From assembly GCF_021228125.1 (NCBI RefSeq), contig NZ_JAJQQS010000015.1, positions 62,001-126,000 of the forward strand: a stretch of 64,000 nt of DNA, given 5' to 3'. This document shows, piece by piece, positions 24,986 to 33,854 of this stretch (within the stretch, counting starts at the first letter, position 1; every line of letters begins with the position of its first letter). The notes below the pieces were generated by a model, which saw nothing but the letters and a program-made list of their open reading frames with translations, ran no database searches and was not told where the DNA came from. Source of the stretch: Streptomyces albireticuli (GTDB lineage Bacteria > Actinomycetota > Actinomycetes > Streptomycetales > Streptomycetaceae). Position numbers and translations under genes: made by a program.

Positions 24986-26296
24986 TCAGACCGCCGTGGG
25001 CGCCGGGGCGGCGTCGGCCTCTGCGGCCTCGTCGGGGCCGGGGACCCGGTGCAGGCCCTTGCGGTCGTAGAAGCGGGTGACGCCGAACCCGAAGAGGACC
25101 GCGACGACCAAGGCGATGCCCATGGCGGTCCAGGCGCGGGTGAGACCCGCGTCGCCCTGGGCGTCGTAGTACAGGATCGAGCGCATGCCGCCGGTGATCT
25201 GGCGGAGCGGCTCGAATTCGCCGAGCGCGCGGAAGAACCCGGGCAGCGCCTCCAGGGGCACGGTCGCGCCGGAGGAGGGGACGGCCATGGCGACGAAGAT
25301 GATGGCCGAGAGCAGCATGCCGGGGGTGCCGAACGCGGCGAGCAGGGCCAGGGCGCCCAGACCGACGACCGCGATGGTGCCGACGGAGTAGAGCCACAGC
25401 AGGCCGAGGTGGGAGGCGTCCATGTCGAGGATGCCGACCGTGGCGACCTCGACCAGGGAGCCCATGACCACCGAGAAGGCGAGCATGAGGACGGAGCCGA
25501 CGGCCAGGGTGCGGACCCGGCTGGTGCGCTGGAGCGGCATGCGCTGGCGGAAGGGGCCGAAGTCGCTGTGCAGGTAGCCGAGCGCGGTGTCCACCTGGGA
25601 GGTGATGACGTTGGCGCCGAGCATGCCGCAGACGAGCAGGACCAGGGCGTAGTAGAAGGCGCTCAGGCCCATGGCGCTGTGCGAGCCGAGCGGGTGGCCG
25701 TCGGCCACCTCGACCGTCACGGGGTCGGCGAGCATCAGCTGGGCGGCCGGGGCGAGCTTGGCGCCCTGGGCGTTCGCGCGCTTGAGGAGGTCCTTGCCGA
25801 TCTGGGCGGACGCGCCGTGCGCGGCCTTCTGGTTCGCCTGGCTCGCCATGGACGAGCCGATGCTGCCGGCCGACTGGTTGGTCAGCACGGTCAGGGTGGG
25901 CCGGACGGGCTGCTTCTGCTGCGGCGCCGTGAGGCCCGTCACCGTGGCGGTGAAGTCCTTCGGCACGACGAGGGCGCCGTAGAGCTTGCCCTGGCCGAGC
26001 CGCTTGTCGGCCTCCTCCCGGCTGAGCACCTGCCAGTCGAAGCTGTCGTTGCTCTCGGCGTTCTTCTTGATGCCGGAGACCACCTGGTCGCCGAGGTTGA
26101 CGCGCTTGCCGCCCGCGTCGGCACCCTTGTCGCTGTTGACCAGGGCGACGGGCAGGTCGCGCAGGTTGCCCTTGGGGTTGACGTTGCCGCCTACGTAAAG
26201 CAGGGCGAACAGGGTCGAGACCACCGCGACGATGAGGCCCGTGCCGATCCACAGCCGGGGGCTGCGGAGCACGGACGGGTGCTGAGGGGAAGGCAT
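24986..26296 (-). CDS. YhgE/Pip-like (DUF3533) multi-pass membrane protein
   Basis: This 436-residue integral membrane protein has one N-terminal membrane span (residues about 18-40), a large extracytoplasmic loop (about 45-215), and five or more spans in the C-terminal half, the layout of YhgE/Pip and ABC-2-type proteins. The loop has the family block NLRDLPVALVNSDKGADAGG. Relatives act in export or as phage-infection proteins. No ATPase is adjacent. The ATG at 26296 has GGAG at a suitable distance. It is divergent from a MerR regulator across an AT-rich operator region, so it may be an inducible efflux-type component. Substrate unknown. Confidence 0.85.
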   Translation of the reverse strand: MPSPQHPSVLRSPRLWIGTGLIVAVVSTLFALLYVGGNVNPKGNLRDLPVALVNSDKGADAGGKRVNLGDQVVSGIKKNAESNDSFDWQVLSREEADKRLGQGKLYGALVVPKDFTATVTGLTAPQQKQPVRPTLTVLTNQSAGSIGSSMASQANQKAAHGASAQIGKDLLKRANAQGAKLAPAAQLMLADPVTVEVADGHPLGSHSAMGLSAFYYALVLLVCGMLGANVITSQVDTALGYLHSDFGPFRQRMPLQRTSRVRTLAVGSVLMLAFSVVMGSLVEVATVGILDMDASHLGLLWLYSVGTIAVVGLGALALLAAFGTPGMLLSAIIFVAMAVPSSGATVPLEALPGFFRALGEFEPLRQITGGMRSILYYDAQGDAGLTRAWTAMGIALVVAVLFGFGVTRFYDRKGLHRVPGPDEAAEADAAPAPTAV

Positions 26297-26319
26297 GAAC
26301 GCTCCGGTGCGTGACACTA

Positions 26320-26356
26320 CGTAACTGGATACTTAAGGTATCTAGTGCTAGATAGT
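26320..26356. promoter_or_regulatory. AT-rich dyads between divergent YhgE-like and MerR genes
   Basis: Two adjoining inverted repeats lie here: GATAC-N5-GTATC at 26328-26342 and the perfect ATCTAG-TG-CTAGAT at 26340-26353. The surrounding 40 nt is the most AT-rich stretch nearby and would hold the divergent promoters. It is the natural binding site for the MerR protein. Confidence 0.7.
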
Positions 26357-26436
26357 GGCAGTATCGAGTTGGGGTGTCCAGTCGCGCCCGGTCCCGGCGG
26401 CGGGCGCCCGGCCGCACATCAGTCGAGGAAAGCCGT

Positions 26437-27105
26437 ATGAAGATCTCGGAGCTCAGCCGCACGACCGGCGTGCCGGTCGCCAGCATCAAGTACTTCCGCC
26501 GCCAGGGCCTGCTCCCCGCCGGCCGGGCGACGGCCGCCACGCTGGCCGAGTACGGGGACGAGCACGTCCAGCGGGTGCGGCTGATCAAGGCGCTGACCAC
26601 CCTGGGCGGGCTGTCCATCGCCGCCACCCGCGACGTCCTGGCCGCGGTCGACGGTGCCGAGGGCCCCGACGGGACCCTCAAGGCGATCAGCTATGCCCTG
26701 CCGGTGCCGGTCGCCCAGGCCCCGGTCGAGGACGCCGACCAGGAGGCGGAGGCCGAGTCGGCCGCGGCGGCGGACGTGGCGGACCTCGTCGCGGCCATGG
26801 ACTGGCGGGTCGCCGCCGCCTCACCGCACGTCCAGGGGCTGCGGGCCGCGCTGCGGGAGCTCCGGCGGCTCGACGCGGGCTATCAGCCGGACAGGCTCGT
26901 CGCCTACGCGGAGCTGGCCCACGCGGTCGCCGGTCTCGACCTGGAGCGCGCGGCCGGCTTCGACGACTCCCCGGCCCTGGCCGAGCAGGCGGTCATCGTC
27001 CTCGCCCTGTCCGGCCCCGTCCTCGAACTCCTGCGCAGGCTCGCCCAGGAGGACCGGGTCCGCCGCCGTATGGAGCTCGTGGGGGACGGCGACGACCTGC
27101 TGTGA
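26437..27105 (+). CDS. MerR-family transcriptional regulator
   Basis: This is a 222-residue MerR regulator. The N-terminal winged helix-turn-helix reads MKISELSRTTGVPVASIKYF, with RRQGLLPAGR following. The C-terminal half has no metal-site Cys and is acidic and Ala-rich (residues about 90-125), then helical, so it likely senses an organic ligand rather than a metal. The ATG at 26437 is preceded by GAGGAAAG. It is divergent from the YhgE-like membrane gene, with dyads between them that fit MerR operators. It is convergent with the acyl-CoA dehydrogenase at 27139. Confidence 0.92.
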   Translation: MKISELSRTTGVPVASIKYFRRQGLLPAGRATAATLAEYGDEHVQRVRLIKALTTLGGLSIAATRDVLAAVDGAEGPDGTLKAISYALPVPVAQAPVEDADQEAEAESAAAADVADLVAAMDWRVAAASPHVQGLRAALRELRRLDAGYQPDRLVAYAELAHAVAGLDLERAAGFDDSPALAEQAVIVLALSGPVLELLRRLAQEDRVRRRMELVGDGDDLL

Positions 27106-27138
27106 CGGCGGGTCCGCGGCAGCGGCGTACGCGCGGTG

Positions 27139-28326
27139 TCAGCGGCGCACGCGTGGCATGCCCAGGCCGAGCCAGGAGATGATCTCGCGCTGGATCTCGT
27201 TGTTGCCGCCGCCGAAGGTGAAGATGACGGCGCTGCGGTAGCCGCGCTCCAGCTCGCCGTGGAGGGCGGCGCCGGCCGAGCCCTCCTTGAGGGGACCCGC
27301 GGCGGCGAGGATCTCCATGAGCCAGGCGTAGGCGTCGCGGCGGGCCTCGGAGCCGTAGACCTTGACGGCCGAGGCGTCCTGCGGGGTGAGTTCACCGCGC
27401 TGGAGGGCGTCCACCATGCGCCAGTTGAGCAGCTTCATCGCGTCGAGCCTCGCGTGGGTACGGGCGAGCCGGCCGCGCACCCAGCCGAGGTCGGCGACCC
27501 GGCGGCCGTCGGCCAGCTTCGTGTCCCTCGCCCAGTGCTGGACGTCGCGCAGCGCGCGGATGGCGGTGGTGCCGTGCGCGGCGAGGGTGACGCGCTCGTG
27601 GTTGAGCTGGGTGGTGATCAGCCGCCAGCCCTTGTTCTCCTCGCCGACGAGGTGGGTGAGGGGAACGCGGACGTCGTCGTAGTAGCCGGCCGTGGTGCCG
27701 TGGGAGGCGAGGGTGCTGATGGGGGTGCAGGTGTAGCCGGGTGAGGCGGTGGAGACGAGGAGGATGCTGATGCCCCGGTGCGGCGGGACGCCGTCCGTCA
27801 CGGGCGTGGTGCGGACGGCCAGCCAGATCCAGTCGGCCGTGTCCCCGTTGGTGGTCCAGATCTTCCGGCCGTTGACGACGTAGTTCTCGCCGTCGCGTAC
27901 CGCGCGGGTGCGCAGCGAGGCGAGGTCCGTGCCGGCGTCGGGCTCGCTGTAGCCGATGGCGAAGTCGAGCTCGCCCGAGAGGATGCGCGGCAGGAAGTAC
28001 GCCTTCTGCTCCGGGGTGCCGAACCGCATGAGGGTGGGGCCGACGGTGTTGAGCGCCATGAGCGGCAGCGGCACGCCGGCCTGCGCGGCCTCGTCGAAGA
28101 AGATGAACTGCTCCATGGGCGTCATGCCGCTGCCGCCGTACTCCTCGGGCCAGCCCACGCCGAGGCGGCCGTCGGCGCCGAGCCGGCGGATGGTGGCACG
28201 GTAGAAGCGCTTCTGCTCGGTGGGGTCGAAGTGGCGCGCGTACGCGTGGTCGGGCACCAGCTCGGCGAAGTAGGCGCGCAGTTCGGCGCGGAACCGCCGC
28301 TGTGCCGGGGTGTACTCGAGGTCCAC
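27139..28326 (-). CDS. Acyl-CoA dehydrogenase
   Basis: This is an FAD-dependent acyl-CoA dehydrogenase of 395 residues, distinct from the one at 3747. The segment IGYSEPDAGTDLASLRTRA (near 125) and WTTNGDTADW (near 160) are the FAD-contact motifs. The C-terminus FGGGNNEIQREIISWLG replaces the usual YEGTNEIQ: there is no Glu at the standard catalytic position, which is typical of the subgroup whose base lies elsewhere, as in actinobacterial FadE pairs. It starts at GTG 28326, with GGGAGGG just upstream. It is monocistronic here and convergent with the MerR gene. The partner subunit, if any, is not adjacent. Confidence 0.9.
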   Translation of the reverse strand: MDLEYTPAQRRFRAELRAYFAELVPDHAYARHFDPTEQKRFYRATIRRLGADGRLGVGWPEEYGGSGMTPMEQFIFFDEAAQAGVPLPLMALNTVGPTLMRFGTPEQKAYFLPRILSGELDFAIGYSEPDAGTDLASLRTRAVRDGENYVVNGRKIWTTNGDTADWIWLAVRTTPVTDGVPPHRGISILLVSTASPGYTCTPISTLASHGTTAGYYDDVRVPLTHLVGEENKGWRLITTQLNHERVTLAAHGTTAIRALRDVQHWARDTKLADGRRVADLGWVRGRLARTHARLDAMKLLNWRMVDALQRGELTPQDASAVKVYGSEARRDAYAWLMEILAAAGPLKEGSAGAALHGELERGYRSAVIFTFGGGNNEIQREIISWLGLGMPRVRR

Positions 28327-28389
28327 CGTGCCCTCCCGGGGCTCGCCGCAGCCGTGACGGCGCACACAGTAGAACCGGTTCCAGAAATA

Positions 28390-28443
28390 CGGAAGGGCGG
28401 GGGCGGCCCCGGCATGCTGCCGGATCCCGCCCCCGCCCTTCCG
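28390..28443 (-). terminator. Hairpin terminator after the PAP2 gene
   Basis: Perfect 16-bp arms (28390-28405 and 28428-28443) lie just past the PAP2 stop at 28465 on the minus strand. It insulates the acyl-CoA dehydrogenase gene that follows. Confidence 0.75.
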
Positions 28444-28464
28444 GACGGTTCGCCGGTGCCGCGG

Positions 28465-29259
28465 TCAGCGGCCCGCGTGCTTGCGGTGCCGTCCGCCGGA
28501 GGCCGCGGGCGCGCCGGCCGGACGGCGGCGGCTCTGCGGCACGGAGCCATGGGTGTGGTGGCCGCCCTGGGCCGCCGCGAGCTCGGCCCGCTCGCGCTCC
28601 AGGCCGAAGCGCTCCATCAGGGGGATCCGGTGCAGGTTCGGCAGCAGCCACAGGTGCCACAGGCCTGTGACGAAGGTGATCGCCGAGGCGGCGATCAGCA
28701 CCGAGCCCAGGGTGTCGGTCGGGTAGTGCGCGCCGACGTACATCCGGGAGAAGGCGACCAGCAGCACGGCGAGGACACCGCAGACGAGGACGGTCCGCCG
28801 GTGCCGGCTCTCCCGGAGCAGGAAGTACGCCGCGATGACGACCGAGACGGTGAAGGCCGTGTGACCGCTGGGGAAGCTGTTGGAGCCGATCTCGGGGTCG
28901 AGCATGAACTCCCGCGGCGGGCGGGGGCGCGCGACGAGGGCCTTCGCGATCTGCGTGCTGTTCCAGCCGACCGCGACCACGAGGAAGGTGGCGGCCGCCT
29001 TCGTCGGCCGGCGGCGGACGAACAGCAGCCAGCCGCTCCAGATCGCGAGGATGATGACGCCCGCCACCGGCGAGGCCAGATAGCTGACCCCTTCCATCAC
29101 ATGGTTCAGCCACCCGGCGCGGGTGTGGATCTGGATCGTGCGGTCCAGCTTGAGGTCGTGCGGCTGGATCAGGTGGGTGTGCGCGGCGACCATTCCCAGC
29201 GCGAGCACGAGCGCGAACAGCAGAATCGAATTGCGCAACCAGTGGCGCACGTACGGCAT
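28465..29259 (-). CDS. PAP2-family membrane phosphatase
   Basis: This 264-residue membrane protein has about six spans. The three phosphatase motifs are in order: KALVARPRP (motif 1), PSGHT (motif 2) and SRMYVGAHYPTD (motif 3), with the catalytic His in each of the last two. Members dephosphorylate undecaprenyl pyrophosphate, phosphatidate or similar lipid phosphates on the outer face of the membrane. A His/Arg-rich cytoplasmic tail of about 45 residues follows the last span. The ATG at 29259 begins the first membrane segment. It is probably monocistronic. Confidence 0.92.
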   Translation of the reverse strand: MPYVRHWLRNSILLFALVLALGMVAAHTHLIQPHDLKLDRTIQIHTRAGWLNHVMEGVSYLASPVAGVIILAIWSGWLLFVRRRPTKAAATFLVVAVGWNSTQIAKALVARPRPPREFMLDPEIGSNSFPSGHTAFTVSVVIAAYFLLRESRHRRTVLVCGVLAVLLVAFSRMYVGAHYPTDTLGSVLIAASAITFVTGLWHLWLLPNLHRIPLMERFGLERERAELAAAQGGHHTHGSVPQSRRRPAGAPAASGGRHRKHAGR

Positions 29260-29526
29260 CGGTGGGGCGTCCTTTGTGTGGGTAGGGCGGTACCGGCACG
29301 GCAGTACACGCGAAGGTGACGGATGCGCGCCGCGCGGATGTCTTCGGCGCGGCTGTACGGCAAAGCTACACGCGCCGCGGACCCGGTGATCGGGGACGCC
29401 GGGCCCCGCCTCTGAGCAGGGACGATGCGTGAGGGAGTTATACCTGACGGTCACCGCCGGGGCGGTGTCCGGGGTGAGGGTTCAGCCGATCGTGGCCCCG
29501 GGGGCCGAAGTGCGCGCCGGCACGCG

Positions 29527-30201
29527 TCAGGGTGCCGCCCGCCGGGGCCCGCGGCCGGGCGCCGGCCCCGGGCCGACGCGGTGGCGCAGCTCGGCCGTGC
29601 CCGCGCCGGTGAGCCGGTCGAGTCCGGCCGGGCGGCCGGTGAGGGCCAGCAGGATCGCCGCGATGGGTCCCTCGACGTCCCGGCCCTCCCCGGCCGCCCA
29701 CACGGCGTCCGTCGCGGCGAAGCGCAGGCCGTGCAGCCTCTTGCGGGCGTGGAAGGGGAACCCCATGGTCCAGACGCGGGTGGCGGCGGTCGCGGCGGCG
29801 GGCGGCGGCATCTCACGGGGGCGGCCGAGCGGCAGCGCGATGTCCTGGCCGTGCACCAGGACGTCGAGGAGGGGCTCCACGGGGGTCGTGCCCACGGCGT
29901 GGCGGCGTGATCCGGCCATCCCGCGGAGCTCGGCGGCCAGTGCCGCCGCGGGGCGGCGGGCGGCGTAGCGGCGGGCCGCGTCGCGCACCGCGCGGTCGAA
30001 GCTGCCGCGGGCCCGCAGGAGGCCGACGAGCACGGCTCCGGGCCCGGTGCGGGACAGGGTGAGGTGCGCGGCGACGTCGCGGACCCGCCAGCCCTCGCAC
30101 AGGGACGGCCGCTCCCACTCCTCGTCGGAGAGCTCGTCCAGCAGGTCGGCGAGGCCGAGTCGCTCAAGGTCGGTCGCCTGCCAGATCTCGTCGGTGTCCA
30201 T
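29527..30201 (-). CDS. Maleylpyruvate isomerase-family mycothiol-dependent protein
   Basis: This 224-residue protein belongs to the DinB/MDMPI-like family. The N-terminus has the helix with LSDEEWERPSLCEGWRVRDV and AAHLTLSR, where the His is a metal ligand in the family, and VHGQDIALPLGRP (near residue 125) carries a second conserved His-x-x-Asp. Such proteins are often mycothiol-dependent transferases or isomerases, but the substrate here is unknown. The ATG at 30201 is preceded by GAGGGGGTGAG. It stands alone, divergent from the DD-peptidase. An A/T-rich segment at about 30235-30280 may hold its promoter. Confidence 0.85.
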   Translation of the reverse strand: MDTDEIWQATDLERLGLADLLDELSDEEWERPSLCEGWRVRDVAAHLTLSRTGPGAVLVGLLRARGSFDRAVRDAARRYAARRPAAALAAELRGMAGSRRHAVGTTPVEPLLDVLVHGQDIALPLGRPREMPPPAAATAATRVWTMGFPFHARKRLHGLRFAATDAVWAAGEGRDVEGPIAAILLALTGRPAGLDRLTGAGTAELRHRVGPGPAPGRGPRRAAP

Positions 30202-30448
30202 GGGGCTCACCCCCTCGCGCAGCCCGCGACCGACTATCCAGTTTAGTCGCGTTTCAAGTGAAATGAACCTATTTGTTAGGCGCCGCTGTGGCGCCGGGCG
30301 CATCACCGCCCCCCCTCGCGCCCCACTGGCCGGATCCGGACCCTGCCCGGTCAATTCCGCTCAACGGTACGACCGTTGACGGAGTCCTGCCCCGCGTACA
30401 CCTCCGACCACACGCACGGAACGCACGGAAGAAGGAGCTGGAGCGCGT

Positions 30449-31663
30449 ATGAGGATACGTACGGTACGCAGGGCGCTGATGGGGGCGCTGGCCACGGCCG
30501 CGGTGACGGCGGGGGTCCTCACGGTCCCCGCCGCGGCCGCCGCGGGCACGGGCCACGACCCGCACGCGGCCACCCGGGCCGCGATGGAGGCCCAGGTGAA
30601 GGCCGGCGTCCCCGGAGTGCTGGGGCAGGCCCGGGACGGCTCCGGGGTCTGGAAGGCCGCCGCCGGGGTCGCCGACCTCACCACCGAGCGCCCCCGGCAG
30701 GACCAGGACCGCTTCCGGATCGGCAGCGTCACCAAGGCGTTCGTCTCCGTCGTCCTGCTCCAGCAGGAGGCCGAGGGCAGAATCGACCTGGACGACACCG
30801 TCGACCACTGGCTGCCCGGCACCGTCCGGGGCAACGGCCACGACGGCCGTCTGATCACCGTCCGGCAGCTGCTCAACCACACCAGCGGCATCTACAACTA
30901 CACCGACGACCCGGAGTTCCGGAAGACGATCACCACCGGCTTCCTGGAGCACCGCTACGACACCTACACACCCCGGCAGCTGGTCAGCATCGCCACCGCC
31001 CACGAGCCCACGTTCCGGCCGGGAGCGGGCTGGGGCTACTCCAACACCAATTACATCCTCGCCGGGATGGTCGTCGAGAAGGTCTCGGGCCGCTCCTACG
31101 CCGAGGAGATCGAGCGCCGGGTGATCAAGCCCCTGGGCCTGCGCGCCACCACCCTGCCCGGCACCTCCCCCCGGATCCCCGGCCCGCACGGCCGCGGCTA
31201 CAGCAAGCTGGAGGACACCCCCGAGGCCAAGACCTACGACACCACCGAGCTCAACCCCTCCTGGGGCGGCGCGGCGGGCGAGATCATCTCCACGGCCGGT
31301 GATCTGAACCGGTTCTACCGCGCGATGCTCGGCGGTGAACTCCTGCCGCGCGCGCAGCAGCGCGAGCTGCTCACCGTCGTGCCCACCGGGAGCGGCGCCA
31401 TGGGCGGCTACGGCCTCGGCGTCTCCCGGCTGAAGCTGTCCTGCGGCACGGACGTATGGCTGCACTCCGGAGGCATCCACGGCTCCACCACCCTGGCGAC
31501 GGCCTCGGCGGACGGCCGTCACACCAGCGCGTTCAACCTCAACGGCGACTGGACCGGCGACCTCGACGCCCTGGTCGAGGCCGAGTACTGCGGCGCGGAC
31601 GCCAAGCCCTCCGCCACGCCCGGCCCGGTGGCGCGCCTGGCGGCCCTGACCGACCTGCGCTGA
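30449..31663 (+). CDS. Secreted serine hydrolase, D-alanyl-D-alanine carboxypeptidase type (family S12)
   Basis: This 404-residue penicillin-binding-protein-like enzyme has a Sec signal (residues 1-32, ending in an Ala-rich cleavage region). The active-site triad motifs are all present: SVTK (SxxK, near residue 93), YSNTN (YxN, near 196) and HSGG (the third box, near 333). These match Streptomyces R61-type DD-peptidases and related esterases. ATG 30449 has GGAG about 8 nt upstream. It is convergent with phospholipase D across a strong hairpin. Whether it acts on peptidoglycan or small esters cannot be told. Confidence 0.92.
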   Translation: MRIRTVRRALMGALATAAVTAGVLTVPAAAAAGTGHDPHAATRAAMEAQVKAGVPGVLGQARDGSGVWKAAAGVADLTTERPRQDQDRFRIGSVTKAFVSVVLLQQEAEGRIDLDDTVDHWLPGTVRGNGHDGRLITVRQLLNHTSGIYNYTDDPEFRKTITTGFLEHRYDTYTPRQLVSIATAHEPTFRPGAGWGYSNTNYILAGMVVEKVSGRSYAEEIERRVIKPLGLRATTLPGTSPRIPGPHGRGYSKLEDTPEAKTYDTTELNPSWGGAAGEIISTAGDLNRFYRAMLGGELLPRAQQRELLTVVPTGSGAMGGYGLGVSRLKLSCGTDVWLHSGGIHGSTTLATASADGRHTSAFNLNGDWTGDLDALVEAEYCGADAKPSATPGPVARLAALTDLR

Positions 31664-31706
31664 GGCGGCCGCGACCGCCGCGACGGGCGGCACGGCCGGA
31701 AACGCG

Positions 31707-31754
31707 CGACGGCTCCCGCCGGACGTCCCTGGGGACCTCCGGCGGGAGCCGTCG
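31707..31754. terminator. Bidirectional hairpin terminator
   Basis: Perfect 17-bp arms (31707-31723 and 31738-31754) lie between the convergent DD-peptidase and phospholipase D genes. The loop itself has a GTCCC/GGGAC mini-stem. Confidence 0.85.
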
Positions 31755-31781
31755 TACGTACGCCGGGCGGCGCGGGCCGGG

Positions 31782-33407
31782 TCAGCCCTGGCAGACGCCG
31801 CGCGCGTAGTCGAAGGTGGCGGTGGCCTGCGAGTACTGCCACTGCGGTGCCAGCAGCTTCGCGTCGAGCTGCTTGGCCGTCTCCGGGCTCTCCACCATGT
31901 AGCCGAAGTCCTGGAGCCACGACGGGTAGAGGTTCTTCGAGCCGACGTAGAAGGCGGAGCCGTCCACGGAGACCAGCTTGTGGTGCTGGGCGTACGGGTG
32001 GCCGTCGGCCCACTTCGGGTTCGCGGAGCTGCGGAAGGTCGCCAGCTGGAGGTTGGAGCACATGGCGGCCTTCGCGGAGCCCTGGTCACCGGTCAGCAGG
32101 GCGAGGCGGTTGCGGAGCAGGTCGCTGACCTCGTTCAGGGACTTGATCTGCGAGTAGCCGCCGCTGCCGACCGCGCCGCGGTTGGCCGGGTCGCTGACGA
32201 CGATGCGGACCTTGACGCCGGCGGCCATCTTCGCGGCGAGGGCGTCGTAGAGGCGCACGTCGTAGCGGGGCAGCGGCGGGCAGGTGGCGTTGAGGTCCTG
32301 CTGGGAGATCTCGATGTGGCTGCTCGCGCTCGCGACCAGCGCGCGCAGGGCGCTCTCCTCGGGGTTGACCGTGTCGTAGTCACGGTCGGCGTTGGTGCGG
32401 TCGGGCAGGCCGACGACGCACTTGGTGTCGGACGCCGTGGGCAGCGTCGGACGGAAGGAGGAGGACGGGTCGCTGTCCTTGATGCCGACACCGAGGCCGC
32501 CGACGGCGATCACGGGGACGTTACCGGTGGGCTTGGCCGCGCCCGCGTTCGCCTCCTTCTCCATGGCCGGCATGCACCCGGCGCCGTTGGAGGACGCGAA
32601 CCAGACACTGGCGATGTTGCTCTTGTTCTCGCACGTCCAGGACCAGAGCGTGTCGAGGTACTTGCCCGCGGAGCCGGCGGCGGGGCCGGTCAGGGCGAGG
32701 TCGACGTCGGACACCGGGTGGGCGGTGTCGAGGTAGTCGTCCTTCCAGCTGTTGATGCCACCGGTGATCGCCGACTGGCCGTCGACGACGAGGAGCTTCG
32801 AGTGGTTCCACGAGAAGGCCGTCTTCGACGTGGTCATCGAGGCGACGTTCAGGGTGACGTTCCCGGCGGCCTTGCCGAGCTTGGACACGAGCTCGTCGCG
32901 GTACTTCGAGGGCAGCACGGTCGCGTGGTAGACCGGCGCGGCGCCGACGAGGACGCGGACCTTCAGCTTGTTCCCGGACTCCGCCGAGGACTTGAGGCCG
33001 GCGACGATCGCGTCCTGGAACGCGCCGTTGGGGAACGGCGCCAGCGTGGATATGTCGACGGTGCGCTGCGCCTTGGAGATGTTCTCGGTCATCTTGGCGA
33101 GCAGCTTCTTGGTGCCGGGGCGGTCGGCGCACTTGTCGTCGCCCCAGCAGCCGGGGGTCTGCAGCAGCCAGTCGGTCGGGTCACCGGCGGAGGCGTCGAG
33201 CTTGTTGCCCGCGGTGCGCTCCCACACGCTCCCCTCCAGACCGGGCGAGACCTGACGCAGCGTCTTCTCGACGGCGTCCAGGTGCGGGGTCGGGGAGCCG
33301 GCGGAGTCGGCGAGGGCCGGGGCGGCGGGCAGCACGGCGAGAGCGACGGCCGAGGCCGCCGCGCACCCGGCGAGGCGGTTGAGACGGCGTAGCCGGTGGC
33401 GAGCCAT
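31782..33407 (-). CDS. Secreted phospholipase D
   Basis: This 541-residue enzyme hydrolyses or transphosphatidylates phospholipids outside the cell. A Sec signal covers residues 1-33. Two HKD motifs mark the duplicated catalytic core: HSKLLVVDGQSAITGG near residue 200 and HHKLVSVDGSAFYVGSKN near 480. Length and motif spacing match secreted Streptomyces phospholipases D. Cys residues in pairs (CWGDDKC, and the last CQG) fit disulfides. The ATG at 33407 has AAGGATG just upstream. It is expressed alone and convergent with the DD-peptidase. Confidence 0.96.
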   Translation of the reverse strand: MARHRLRRLNRLAGCAAASAVALAVLPAAPALADSAGSPTPHLDAVEKTLRQVSPGLEGSVWERTAGNKLDASAGDPTDWLLQTPGCWGDDKCADRPGTKKLLAKMTENISKAQRTVDISTLAPFPNGAFQDAIVAGLKSSAESGNKLKVRVLVGAAPVYHATVLPSKYRDELVSKLGKAAGNVTLNVASMTTSKTAFSWNHSKLLVVDGQSAITGGINSWKDDYLDTAHPVSDVDLALTGPAAGSAGKYLDTLWSWTCENKSNIASVWFASSNGAGCMPAMEKEANAGAAKPTGNVPVIAVGGLGVGIKDSDPSSSFRPTLPTASDTKCVVGLPDRTNADRDYDTVNPEESALRALVASASSHIEISQQDLNATCPPLPRYDVRLYDALAAKMAAGVKVRIVVSDPANRGAVGSGGYSQIKSLNEVSDLLRNRLALLTGDQGSAKAAMCSNLQLATFRSSANPKWADGHPYAQHHKLVSVDGSAFYVGSKNLYPSWLQDFGYMVESPETAKQLDAKLLAPQWQYSQATATFDYARGVCQG

Positions 33408-33854
33408 TTCGCATCCTTATCGAGGTGTCAAGAACGGGGGTGTGTCGATGGGCGGGACGCGGGAACGGCGTCTCGCGGATCCGCGTCCGCCGTCACGGTC
33501 GGTACGCGCAAGATCAACTCCTTGAAGTTACCAGTCCGGAAGGGGTGCTTGGACACCATGGGGCAAGCCGGAGCGAGCCCGGACGGGTCCAAGGATTTCT
33601 GGATTCAGCCCTTGACAAACCCCGCGGAATCACTCGTTCCCCCGTCGGGCGCCTCGGGGGCGGGGTACCGAACCCCGACTCAGGTAGGGGGCGTTCGTAC
33701 ACCTCGCGGAGGAGACCCGCCGTGGACCGGGGCCTACAGATGTATGTCACACGGGCTTCCGGGCTGATTACCTGCCGTACGCCCACGTCCTAGATTTCTT
33801 GATCAACGGTGGGGCGTCCCCCGCTCCGCCCGGCGATCCAGAAGTGAGGCAGGC
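33408..33854. other. 447-nt intergenic region between divergent genes
   Basis: This stretch separates phospholipase D (minus) from the TPR gene (plus) and should hold both promoters. It is less GC-rich than its surroundings around 33480-33640. Short open frames on both strands lack a convincing ribosome site or family signature. No RNA gene or strong dyad was recognised. Confidence 0.6.

Noticed and set aside
33408..33854. Small overlapping open frames as genes
   Set aside because: No family similarity or good ribosome site; the stretch is better read as divergent promoters.
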